64,000 bases of DNA, taken from NCBI GenBank assembly GCA_963738375.1, contig CAVTWL010000006.1, forward strand, positions 930,001-994,000, in the 5' to 3' direction. The DNA comes from Bog-159 sp963738375 (lineage in GTDB: Bacteria > Acidobacteriota > Terriglobia > Bryobacterales > Bryobacteraceae). The translations under genes and the position numbers were made by a program. Positions within the stretch are counted from its first letter, which is position 1, and the number at the start of each line of letters is the position of its first letter. Of this stretch, positions 37,490-45,565 are shown piece by piece. The notes beneath the pieces were generated by a model. The model had not been told where the DNA came from and searched no databases. It saw only the letters and a program-made list of their open reading frames with translations.

Positions 37490-38461
37490 TTACGGCTGCT
37501 CCTGTTTGGGTCCGGTATCGCGGACGACGTAATAGAGGATCGCGAGGAAGCCGACGATGCCCCCCCCCCAGAGAAGGAATTCGCGGCGATGGCGCAGGCG
37601 CGCGCGGTGGCGTTCTTCGGGACGCTTCTTACGGCCGGCGCGGCGCAGCAGGCCGGTATCGATCTTGACGAAGGAGCGGGAGAGGCATTCCTGGCAGCGA
37701 TAGGGGTAGTAGCCGAATGCGCCGTAGAGGCGCTCGACGGGGCCGGTGCGGCGCGAGCGCTTCAGTTCAGCGCTGTGGCATTTGGGGCAGACGGTTTCGT
37801 GGCCTTCGGTTTCGTGGCTATCTTCGGGCGGCGCGGTTTCGCGGGGCTGGGGACGCCTGGCGGGGGGCGCGGCTTTGGCGGGCGCGGCTTTGGGCGCGGG
37901 CGCATCGATGGTGAACTCTTCGTAGGCCGCTTCCGTGCGCATGGCGCCGGACGGCTCTTCGAAGAAGAAGCCGGCGCGGACCACGCCATCGGACCTGGGG
38001 TGGACGACCAGCGCGACCTGGGCGGCGCCGGGGAAGTAGCGCGCCTGGACCTGGCGGTCGCGATCGGAGAGAAAGATCTTGCTGCGCAGGTGAGAGTGAT
38101 ACCAACCCAGGGCTTGCAGGCCGTTCAAGCCGGGATCGGCCGAGGGGGCGGCGAGGAGATGGCGCAAGCGCTCTTCGTCTTTTTCGGAGAGAACGAAGCC
38201 GGGGCCGAAGGCGTGTTCGCAGGCGAGGGGGCGGGCGGCGAGGAGGCAGAGGCGGCCCTGCTGTTGGACACCGAACAGCACGCCGCCGACTTCGCGTCCG
38301 CCATGGGGCAGGGCGCGGCCGCGCTCGACCTGGGCGCGAATATCATGGAGCACGGCGGGCGAGCACTGCAAGAGAAAGGCGCACTGGCCGATCCGCCACG
38401 ATTTGAGGCCGCCGTTCTCCTGCGCTTCTAGACCGATGTCATCCACGGTGGGAAGGAACAT
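37490..38461 (-). CDS. JAMM/MPN metalloprotease-like protein with zinc ribbon and membrane anchor
   Basis: A 323-residue protein. The JAMM/MPN+ domain (residues 30-170) has the upstream glutamate in REVGGVLFG and the zinc motif WYHSHLRSKIFLSDRD (HxHx7SxxD), as in isopeptidase-type enzymes. A Pro/Ala linker leads to a zinc ribbon (CPKCHSAEL and YRCQECLSRSF) and a C-terminal transmembrane helix (FLLWGGGIVGFLAILYYVV). All catalytic residues are present, so proteolysis of an unknown target is plausible. It sits in the polysaccharide operon between VanZ and the TPR gene. A G10 tract (complement of 37560-37569) lies in the membrane segment. Confidence 0.82.
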   Translation of the reverse strand: MFLPTVDDIGLEAQENGGLKSWRIGQCAFLLQCSPAVLHDIRAQVERGRALPHGGREVGGVLFGVQQQGRLCLLAARPLACEHAFGPGFVLSEKDEERLRHLLAAPSADPGLNGLQALGWYHSHLRSKIFLSDRDRQVQARYFPGAAQVALVVHPRSDGVVRAGFFFEEPSGAMRTEAAYEEFTIDAPAPKAAPAKAAPPARRPQPRETAPPEDSHETEGHETVCPKCHSAELKRSRRTGPVERLYGAFGYYPYRCQECLSRSFVKIDTGLLRRAGRKKRPEERHRARLRHRREFLLWGGGIVGFLAILYYVVRDTGPKQEQP

Positions 38462-38462
38462 A

Positions 38463-38846
38463 CTACATCACGACGGGCAGTTCCGGCTGGACTTTTGGGC
38501 GGCGGAGGATGTAAAAAAGCGCGCAGGCGGCGGCGACGGCGAGGCCATCGTCGGCGATATCGCGCCATTCCATGGGGTGGCCGTAGATGAAGTGCTGGAG
38601 GACTTCGAGGGAGACACCCAAGAGGAAAGTGGAGGCGATGGCGGCGGCTTCGGCGGCGCGGGTGCGCGACAGGGCGAGCAGCATGAGGGCGGCTCCGGCG
38701 AAGGCGATCCAATGGATGGGGCGGTGGAAGCCGCGGATGGCGCCGGGGCGGGCGGGTTGGAGGGAGCCGGCGACGAGGAGGGCGAGCCAGACGGCGGCGA
38801 GGGCACGGAGGGGGAAGCGTGCTAGTGTTCGGTTATGGGACGTCAT
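38463..38846 (-). CDS. VanZ-like membrane protein
   Basis: A 127-residue protein with four predicted helices. LARFPLRALAAVWLALLVAG, FHRPIHWIAFAGAALMLLAL, GVSLEVLQHFIYGHPMEWRD and IADDGLAVAAACALFYIL match VanZ-like proteins (the DxxxDxxxN-like region after the third helix is partly present as EWRDIADDGL). Role in Acidobacteriota polysaccharide clusters is unclear. It ends 1 bp before the JAMM gene. Confidence 0.75.
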   Translation of the reverse strand: MTSHNRTLARFPLRALAAVWLALLVAGSLQPARPGAIRGFHRPIHWIAFAGAALMLLALSRTRAAEAAAIASTFLLGVSLEVLQHFIYGHPMEWRDIADDGLAVAAACALFYILRRPKVQPELPVVM

Positions 38847-38932
38847 GCGGGGGAGTGGGGGTGGGGCGTTGGCATGAGAAGTTTACAAGGGCTGGGCCAC
38901 TGGTTCGGTAGAATCATTTTGGCGGATGAAGG

Positions 38933-39130
38933 ATGAAAGTCGTATTCGTCGCCGCCGGCATTTTGGTGGTGCAACTGGCGGTTTCTATTTTTATCGGGAA
39001 GCTGATTCGCGCGGGGCGCGGGCGGCCGCAATCAGTAAGACCCACGCGGCGCGATGACGGCCCGGACGGTGCGGGCCAGGATGTAAATGTCGAGCCACAG
39101 GGACCAGTTTCGAATGTAATAGGTGTCTAG
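38933..39130 (+). CDS. Possible small membrane peptide
   Basis: Plus-strand frame of 65 codons opening MKVVFVAAGILVVQLAVSIF then IGKLIRAGRG, a single transmembrane helix with a basic end. A GAAGGA ribosome-binding site precedes the ATG. The distal half overlaps the end of the convergent WbaP gene and is Arg/Asp-rich, unlike a conserved protein. It fills the only strand-opposed gap of the operon. Real coding is uncertain. Confidence 0.35.
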   Translation: MKVVFVAAGILVVQLAVSIFIGKLIRAGRGRPQSVRPTRRDDGPDGAGQDVNVEPQGPVSNVIGV

Positions 39131-40510
39131 CGACTGCTGCACCTGCAGATCGCCGTCGCTCCTCGCCGAGACCTGCCACAAGCCCGTCAAACCGGGCCGC
39201 ACGTGACGGCGGAGCTCCTGAAATTCCGGGTCGAAGCGAGAGTTGTGGTACGTGGCGAAGGGGCGCGGCCCCACCAAACTCATCTCGCCGGTCAAGACAT
39301 TCCAAAGCTGGGGCAGTTCGTCGAGGCTGGTCTTGCGCAGAAAATGCCCGACGCCGGGGAGAATGCGGGGATCCTTTTTCAGCTTGCAGAAGCGGTCCCA
39401 CTCGGCGCGCGCCTCCGGATGGGCGGCCAGGTGCGCTTCCAGCATCTCGCTGGCCTTGGGGAACATGGTGCGAAGCTTGAGAATGTTGAGGACGGTTCCG
39501 TCGCGGCCCTCCCGCCGATCGAGGTAAAACGGGTTGCCGGGGCTGACGCGCCTGACCCAGAGAGCGCAGAGCGCCAGAACCGGCGCCGCCACCAACAGTC
39601 CAGCGGCCGCGGCGATTACGTCGATGGTTCGCTTGAGGCCCTGCGCCATGGGATCGAGCAGTTTCTGGTGGGTTTCAAAGCCGGTCATGCCGCCGAGGTC
39701 GCGAGGCTCGGTCCATTGGGTGGAGTGGCCGCCCAGTTCGGAGATCATCAGGATGCGGGGGAAGATGCGGCGCCAGCGGCGCAAATGCCAGACGAGGTGC
39801 TGGCGCGGCATGTTGGCGATGGCTACGATGGCGTAGCCCAAGCCATACTGCTTGGCCACCCATCCGGCGTCGCCCAAGGATCCGGCCACGGGCAAGCCGT
39901 CGCACTCGCCGAGTTTTCGCGGATCGTCGTCGAGGAACGCCATGGGACGGTAGCCCAAGACGCGGTTTTCGCGGAGATTGCGGAGAGTGGCGCGTCCCAT
40001 GGGACCGGCGCCGATGATGAGGACGGGGACGCCCCACCACGAGCGCCGCGCCATGAGGTGCATGGCCAGGCAGCGGCCCAGGGAGACGAGCGGCATGGAT
40101 AGCCCCCAGGCGAGCAGCAGCGCGCCGCGCGAATCGGCCCAGGAGCCTTTCGACACGAACATGGCGAACAGGAACAGCAGGTAGACGGTGCTGACGCCGC
40201 GGCAGATGCGGCGCATGTGCTCCACGGCGGTGAAGCCGATTCCAGGATACTGCCCCCCCCCCGCGAATACGCCCACGCAGCACAGCGGGAGCAGGAGCAT
40301 CTGGGGCTGGAGGCTTGGGATGCCCGGATTGACCAGGCGCCACAGGGCAAAGCCAGCCACCACGGCCGCGCCGGACATGGCGAAGTCGGAAGTGACGAGG
40401 GTGGCCGCCATGTAGGCGGGCGAATAGGCGGACTGGCGCGCGCCCGCAGCGGTTGCCGCGCCGCGCGGAAGCGGGCCCTCGTCGCGAATTCTCTGCGCCG
40501 CAGTCGACAT
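39032..40510 (-). CDS. Undecaprenyl-phosphate sugar phosphotransferase (WbaP/CpsE type)
   Basis: A 492-residue initiating enzyme that transfers a sugar-1-phosphate to the lipid carrier at the inner membrane. Four N-terminal helices are followed by a CoA-binding-like domain (WGVPVLIIGAGPMGRATLRN), a fifth helix (LKRTIDVIAAAAGLLVAAPV) and the catalytic bacterial-sugar-transferase domain: NPFYLDRREGRDGTVLNILK, LKLRTMFPKA, LRKTSLDELPQLWNVLTGEM (DE pair), SLVGPRPFATYHN and RPGLTGLWQVSAR. Complete and in frame, with a G10 tract (complement of about 40253-40262) early in the gene. Confidence 0.93.
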   Translation of the reverse strand: MSTAAQRIRDEGPLPRGAATAAGARQSAYSPAYMAATLVTSDFAMSGAAVVAGFALWRLVNPGIPSLQPQMLLLPLCCVGVFAGGGQYPGIGFTAVEHMRRICRGVSTVYLLFLFAMFVSKGSWADSRGALLLAWGLSMPLVSLGRCLAMHLMARRSWWGVPVLIIGAGPMGRATLRNLRENRVLGYRPMAFLDDDPRKLGECDGLPVAGSLGDAGWVAKQYGLGYAIVAIANMPRQHLVWHLRRWRRIFPRILMISELGGHSTQWTEPRDLGGMTGFETHQKLLDPMAQGLKRTIDVIAAAAGLLVAAPVLALCALWVRRVSPGNPFYLDRREGRDGTVLNILKLRTMFPKASEMLEAHLAAHPEARAEWDRFCKLKKDPRILPGVGHFLRKTSLDELPQLWNVLTGEMSLVGPRPFATYHNSRFDPEFQELRRHVRPGLTGLWQVSARSDGDLQVQQSLDTYYIRNWSLWLDIYILARTVRAVIAPRGSY

Positions 40511-40533
40511 GGGCAGTTGGGAGAAGGTGCCGG

Positions 40534-41532
40534 TTAGTCGCCCGAAGCAGTTCGCTCGCGACGGCTTCGCCCACGGACGCGCGCACCTGCGCGTCGATCC
40601 ACGCGTAGGTCTTCTTCAGGCCGGCGAGCAGCGTTTCCGACGGCGCCCAGCCGAGCTTTTCACGGATCAGGCGGTTATCGGAATTGCGCCCGCGCACGCC
40701 GAGGGGGCCGTCGATGTGGCGGATGGAGAGGCGCTTGCCGGCGATGGCGATGGCCATTTCGGCGAGCTGGTTGATGGTGACCATCTCGTCGGAGCCGATG
40801 TTGACGGGGCCGGTGAAATCGGACTCGCATCAGGCGGCGCACGCCTTCCACGCATTCGTCGATGTAGAGGAAGGAGCGGGTCTGCTTGCCGTCGCCCCAG
40901 ATTTCGATGGCGCCGCCGTCGTCGGGCCTCGGCCACCTTGCGGCAGATGGCGGCCGGCGCTTTTTCCTTGCCGCCGCACCAGGTGCCTTCGGGGCCGAAG
41001 ATGTTGTGGAAGCGGGCGATGCGGACTGCCACGCCGTAGTTGCGCATGTAGGCGAGGTAGAGCCGTTCGCTGAACAGTTTCTCCCAGCCGTATTCGCTGT
41101 CGGGCGCGGCCGGATAGGCGGAGTCTTCCGAGCATTTGGGATTATCGGGATCGAGCTGGTTGTATTCGGGATACATGCAGGCGGAGGAGGAGTAGAAGAA
41201 TTGTTTGACGCCCGCGCGGCGGCCGGCTTCGAGGCAGTTGAGGTTGATGGTGCGGAATTGTGCATGACGGCGGCGTCGTGCTCGCCGGTGAAGATGTAGC
41301 CGGCCCCGCCCATGTCGGCGGCGAGCTGGTAGACGTCGTCGACGCCGCGCACGGCGGCCGCCGCCACGGACTGATCGCGCAGATCGCCGACGATGAATTC
41401 GTCCGCCGGGCTGGGGGAGAATTCGTTGCGCTTGAGGTCCACGCCGCGGACCCAGAAGCCTTCGTGCTTGAGGCGTTTGACTAGGTGGCCGCCGATGAAG
41501 CCACCGGCTCCGTTGACTAATACGCGTGTCAT
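40534..41532 (-). CDS. NAD-dependent sugar epimerase, GDP-mannose 3,5-epimerase-like (frame broken)
   Basis: Extended SDR enzyme. MTRVLVNGAGGFIGGHLVKR holds the NAD-binding GxxGxxG, and VYQLAADMGGAGYIFTGEHD is close to the diagnostic segment of GDP-mannose 3,5-epimerases. YSSSACMYPEYNQLDPDNPK and SEYGWEKLFSERLYLAYMR give the catalytic Ser/Cys and YxxxK; FHNIFGPEGTWCGGKEKAP follows. Frame breaks are near 41255, 40930 and 40830, and the end near 40534 is inferred. Product would be GDP-L-galactose or GDP-L-gulose for the polymer. Another epimerase activity cannot be excluded. Confidence 0.8.
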
Positions 41533-41538
41533 GTTGAA

Positions 41539-42342
41539 TTACTCCTTGGCGATGCCGCTATCGGGCAATTTCGGGTGGGAACGGAGGATCCGCTCCCGAA
41601 ACAACTGCGCGGCGAACAAGGCCACGAACCTGGGGTTATGTTTCAGGTATCTTTTCCAGAGGCGCCGGGGTTCGGTGAGGAGGCGGAAGAACCACTCCAT
41701 GCCGATGCGCATCATCCAGCGCGGGGCTTGGGGCTTGGTTCCGGCGAGGAAGTCGAAGGCTGCGCCGACGCCGATCATGACGGCGTGGACGCGGCCTTTG
41801 TGGGCGGCCATCCAGTAATCCTGTTTGGGGGTGTTGAGGCCGATGAAGACGATGCGCGCGCCGGAACGGTTGATCTCTTCGACGATGCGCTGGTCCTCTT
41901 CGGGCGAGAGGGGGCGGAAGGGGGGGGAGAAGCTGTAGGCGATGTGGAGGTTGGGGAAGCGGCGCTGGACGACCTGGATGAGTTTGGCGAGGACTTCGGG
42001 CGAGGCGCCGTAGAAGCCGACGGGGATGCGGTCGTTGGCGGCGCGTTCGAGGATGATGGGAGTGAGGTCGGGGCCGTAGACGCGGGTTGCGTGGGGATGG
42101 CCGAGGAGTCGGAGGGCCCAGACGAGGGGCATGCCGTCGGGGGTGACGAGGTCGGCGTTGTTCATGACGCGGCGGAAGTCGGGGGAGTCGTAGGCTTCCA
42201 TTACGTTGTTGACGGTGGCTACGCAGACGTATTTGGAGGCTCCGAACCCGGCCCAGTCGCAGACTGCGGCAGCGGCGTGCAGATAGCCCGTCGGGTTCAG
42301 CTTCATCGCCAGAATCGCAGATCCCGCGGATGTTGCGCTCAT
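41539..42342 (-). CDS. WecG/TagA/CpsF-family glycosyltransferase
   Basis: A 267-residue GT26 glycosyltransferase that adds a sugar to a lipid-linked intermediate. Family marks: VATVNNVMEAYDSPDFRRVM, NNADLVTPDGMPLVWALRL (catalytic-site Asp), GPDLTPIILERAANDRIPVG with FYGASPEVLAKL, INRSGARIVFIGLNTPKQDY and WMAAHKGRVHAVMIGVGAAF with DFLAGTKPQAPRWM. Complete frame and typical length. It lies 4 bp after the GT4 gene upstream. Confidence 0.92.
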   Translation of the reverse strand: MSATSAGSAILAMKLNPTGYLHAAAAVCDWAGFGASKYVCVATVNNVMEAYDSPDFRRVMNNADLVTPDGMPLVWALRLLGHPHATRVYGPDLTPIILERAANDRIPVGFYGASPEVLAKLIQVVQRRFPNLHIAYSFSPPFRPLSPEEDQRIVEEINRSGARIVFIGLNTPKQDYWMAAHKGRVHAVMIGVGAAFDFLAGTKPQAPRWMMRIGMEWFFRLLTEPRRLWKRYLKHNPRFVALFAAQLFRERILRSHPKLPDSGIAKE

Positions 42343-42346
42343 CGAA

Positions 42347-43510
42347 TCAGGGGTTCGCGATGGCGCGCTCGTAGGCTGCCATCATCAAACCGTAGTTCCG
42401 CTCGGCGGTGTACTTCAGCTCAAACTCGCGGCGCGCCTCCAAGCGCATCGCGGCTAGTTGCCGCGGGCTCTTCTCCGCGAGGTTGATCACGCGCGCGAGG
42501 TCGCGGGGATTCCCCGCCTGAAAATGGAACCCCGTGCGGCCCTCATCCACGATTTCGGCCATCGCGCCCAAGCCCGCTGCGATCACTGGTGTTCCACGCG
42601 AGTAAGCTTCGGCGGCCACCCTTCCGAAGGTTTCGTACCACTCTGAAGGAAAGATGAGGCATTTGGAGTCCCCCATCAAGTCGAGCACTTCGCGCTGGCG
42701 GAGCACGCCCAGATACTCAATCCGCGGGTTCCGTTCGGCGGCCGCGCGGACGTCCGCCTCCAAGGGTCCCTGCCCGACAATTTTCACGCGAACCGTACTG
42801 TCAGTGAAATCCATAGCGCTGAGAAGCGTGCGCACGCCCTTCTCTACCGTCAGTCGCCCGACGTAGAGAAAATGGTTTCCGCCCGCGCCAGGGGGCCCTG
42901 GGGCATGCACGAAGTTGGGCTTGACGAAGATCCTCGAGGCGGGAAAACCGCTTTCGACAAATTTGCCCTTCGCATGATCGGAGACGGCGATAAAAAGGGA
43001 GACCTTACGCTGCCAGGTGTGCGCGATGCGATGAGATGCGACCATGAGTGCGACGGCGGCCGTCTGCAGCCTGCTGCCGCGGTAACACCCGTGCGCGACG
43101 CTTGGCCACGGCAGTTTCGATCCAACGCAGTCCTCGCATACTTGCCCGCGCCTGTAGAATGTAGCCCCAGGGCACAACAGCCTGAAGTTGTGCAGTGTTT
43201 GAACGACAGGAATACCCAACTCGCGCGCCGCATAGTGTACTGATGGTGAGGCGAGGGGAAAGAAGTTGTGGATGTCGACTATATCTGGGCGCCACTTTGT
43301 AAGTTCAGAACGTACGGAGATGTGGGCGGAGCGGCTCCAGGTCGCCTGCATTCCCGTAAACCATACGTTCGCCGGCGAGATGACATCGTTGTCGAAAACG
43401 AACTCTCGGATCTCGTGGCCCCGCTCGATGAGCAAACGGTCCTCCGCCTCGCGGGACTCGTCCTCGCCGCCACGGATTTTATATTTATTGTGGATTGTCA
43501 GAATTCGCAC
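42347..43510 (-). CDS. Glycosyltransferase family 4
   Basis: About 387 residues, a GT-B fold retaining glycosyltransferase. The first conserved piece is VRILTIHNKYKIRGGEDESR, so I chose the GTG at 43510; longer reading to 43696 is unconserved. IPVVQTLHNFRLLCPGATFY with VCEDC, HFLYVGRLTVEKGVRTLLSA, IEYLGVLRQREVLDLMGDSK and FPSEWYETFGRVAAEAYSRG with PVIAAGLGAMAEIV (nucleotide-binding EX7E motif) are typical. It overlaps the upstream gene by 26 bp. Confidence 0.88.
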   Translation of the reverse strand: MRILTIHNKYKIRGGEDESREAEDRLLIERGHEIREFVFDNDVISPANVWFTGMQATWSRSAHISVRSELTKWRPDIVDIHNFFPLASPSVHYAARELGIPVVQTLHNFRLLCPGATFYRRGQVCEDCVGSKLPWPSVAHGCYRGSRLQTAAVALMVASHRIAHTWQRKVSLFIAVSDHAKGKFVESGFPASRIFVKPNFVHAPGPPGAGGNHFLYVGRLTVEKGVRTLLSAMDFTDSTVRVKIVGQGPLEADVRAAAERNPRIEYLGVLRQREVLDLMGDSKCLIFPSEWYETFGRVAAEAYSRGTPVIAAGLGAMAEIVDEGRTGFHFQAGNPRDLARVINLAEKSPRQLAAMRLEARREFELKYTAERNYGLMMAAYERAIANP

Positions 43511-44765
43511 ATTCCACCACGGGCGAACGGCTCGGCACAGTAGCCACGCTCGAATATAGCCTGTCAAGCCAACCAAGCTGGACCCGGCTGGAAAACTCGT
43601 CGGCGACACGCTGCTGGCCTGCCAAGCCCATCGCAGTGCAGGTGCCCCGATCACAAAACAGATTCGAAAGCGCTCCCGCGATTCCTCGAACTGCATCGGG
43701 CTCGGACCTTGCCCGTATTCGAAAACCTGTCGCGGCAGTGACCTGTGTGGCTGGTCCAGCGATGTCTAAGCATACGACGGCGCGGCCAATCGCCATGGCT
43801 TCGAGACAGACATTCCCAAAGGATTCATGAAGTGCTGGATGCAGCAAGACTTGGCACTGCGACATTTTGGTGTGCACCTCCCGAAGGTTTGTTAGCTTTC
43901 CCCAAAAACGCACGCAGTCGGACACGCCTTCCCTGGCTGCGAGCTCCTCCAGGCGCTTGCGTTCTGGTCCGTCGTTAACTATCCACAGCTCACTGTTGGC
44001 ATGAGACCGGTGGAATTGTGCAAAACCCTGTATAGCCAAGTGGAAACCCTTCCAATGCACTAGGCGACCAACGCAGATGGCCTTGAACAGTGATTCATCG
44101 CTTGGGGGTAGACTCCGAAAGTATTCGATCTCATCGCAGGAGAAGAAGACAGTTGGCATCTGGTAAACCACCCGTGCACCAAGCCCTTTAACACGGTCGC
44201 CGGTCGCCTTAGTCGTTACGAGTGTCGCCAAGGACTCCCGCGCCGTCCGCCTCAGGGCGGGGTCGAAGTGACCGATGTTCTGCGCGACCCGTCTAAGTAG
44301 TTCTAAGGCCCTCCAGCGGAGAGGCAGCCCATTGATTAGTGACCGGGGAACTAAGTCGCCGGCACCGACGGGCCCCCACACTAGAGGAACTCCTAAGCCG
44401 GCCAGCCCTGTCGGCATCCAGTACCTAGCCCAAACCGTATGGTGCGCGACGTCGAATCCTATTTCGCGGTGCAGTACCTTGGCTAGCGCCCTCGAACTTC
44501 TTTGCCAGAAGTAGTAGTTCATTTGGATGCCGAACAGCCAGCTATCGCCGTGGAATAGCGAGCCTTTTGCCGCAGGGTGAAACACAAAACGAAGCCTTGG
44601 CGAGGCGTGTTGGGCCAGATAAGCATTTATTTTGGGGCGGTTTCTCGAGTGAGTGATCACCCAAACGTCGTGGGTAGCGGCCATCCCGGTAGCGAACCTC
44701 CACGCCACGCCTGGCTCTGAGCCTGACTCGGGTAAACATGAGTAAGCAGACATCAGTATCTTCAT
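43485..44765 (-). CDS. Glycosyltransferase family 4
   Basis: A 426-residue GT-B transferase. It starts MKILMSAYSCLPESGSEPGV and WRFATGMAATHDVWVITHSR, the N-terminal acceptor domain. The donor domain shows AICVGRLVHWKGFHLAIQGF, VRFWGKLTNLREVHTKMSQC and HPALHESFGNVCLEAMAIGR (EX7E) followed by AVVCLDIAGPATQV. It is related to other Acidobacteriota GT4 enzymes with a GPVGAGD segment. Frame intact. Confidence 0.9.
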   Translation of the reverse strand: MKILMSAYSCLPESGSEPGVAWRFATGMAATHDVWVITHSRNRPKINAYLAQHASPRLRFVFHPAAKGSLFHGDSWLFGIQMNYYFWQRSSRALAKVLHREIGFDVAHHTVWARYWMPTGLAGLGVPLVWGPVGAGDLVPRSLINGLPLRWRALELLRRVAQNIGHFDPALRRTARESLATLVTTKATGDRVKGLGARVVYQMPTVFFSCDEIEYFRSLPPSDESLFKAICVGRLVHWKGFHLAIQGFAQFHRSHANSELWIVNDGPERKRLEELAAREGVSDCVRFWGKLTNLREVHTKMSQCQVLLHPALHESFGNVCLEAMAIGRAVVCLDIAGPATQVTAATGFRIRARSEPDAVRGIAGALSNLFCDRGTCTAMGLAGQQRVADEFSSRVQLGWLDRLYSSVATVPSRSPVVECANSDNPQ

Positions 44766-44782
44766 GATCTATATGAGAGTTG

Positions 44783-45523
44783 TCACTCCCTAGACGCTAG
44801 CCGCAGCAGCGGGATTTCCTCGCGCCCCTCCGTTCGCGTCCTTTCCTTGTAGCCAAGGATCGTCTCGTGCGTCCAGATCTGGTCATCGGTAAACCGAGCG
44901 CTTACGACACGGGCGGGTACGCCGGCGACCACCCGATAGCGAGGGACCGACGCGGTCACCACCGCCCCGGCCGCTACGACCGAGCCCCGACCGATTGTGA
45001 CGCCGGATAGGATCACCGCTCCGTGACCGACCCAGACGTCGTCCTCAACTAGTGTCTCGAATTTATCGGAACGGCCCGATGACATTATTGGTCTACCAAC
45101 TACGTCCATTACATGGTCGTCACGTCCGACGAAGGCAACGGAACGGGCGATAAGGACGTAATCTCCGACCACAATGTCACACATCAAGTAGGAGAGAGGC
45201 CCGATCCTCACGTTATTCCCGATAGTTATCCGCCGCCTCGGCGAAAACAAACCCGCTGTGAAGGCGCAGTGAACATTGTCGCCGTGTTTAACCCAAGGGT
45301 TTAGGACGTCAAGCTTTATAAACGTACGGAGCCTTGTCGCGACGCGACGCAGAGCTTTATATCGAAAGGGCGACTGTTGCACATGGCCCACCCAGGGCTG
45401 TTGATCCGAAGACCTCTCCAAAGACCTCTCCAACACGATGGCGCTACCACGCTTCCTAGCTGAGGACATCTCCCTCGCGGTGTGCGGCGACACAGGCGGA
45501 ACTTGAAAGGCGGCGCGACCCAT
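44783..45523 (-). CDS. LbH-type acyl/acetyltransferase
   Basis: Up to 246 residues; conservation begins near residue 60, so a later start (45469, Met19) is equally possible. Left-handed beta-helix hexapeptide repeats are seen: ITIGNNVRIGPLSYLMCDI, VGDYVLIARSVAFVGRDDHV, LVEDDVWVGHGAVILSGVTI and GRGSVVAAGAVVTASVPRYR with VVAGVPARVV. The histidine in DDHV or WVGHGA is the likely catalytic residue. It probably acetylates a sugar of the polymer. Confidence 0.87.
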   Translation of the reverse strand: MGRAAFQVPPVSPHTAREMSSARKRGSAIVLERSLERSSDQQPWVGHVQQSPFRYKALRRVATRLRTFIKLDVLNPWVKHGDNVHCAFTAGLFSPRRRITIGNNVRIGPLSYLMCDIVVGDYVLIARSVAFVGRDDHVMDVVGRPIMSSGRSDKFETLVEDDVWVGHGAVILSGVTIGRGSVVAAGAVVTASVPRYRVVAGVPARVVSARFTDDQIWTHETILGYKERTRTEGREEIPLLRLASRE

Positions 45524-45565
45524 ACCGACCAGCGTATCGCTGACCCTGTGACACTAAGTCGGTGT

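Noticed and set aside
36712..38431. Long plus-strand open frames opposite the TPR and JAMM genes
   Set aside because: Antisense shadows with low-complexity Gly/Ala/Arg-rich translations; the minus-strand proteins have conserved motifs.
43510..43696. N-terminal extension of the GT4 protein to 43696
   Set aside because: The region lies inside the upstream glycosyltransferase gene and the family's first conserved segment starts at 43510.
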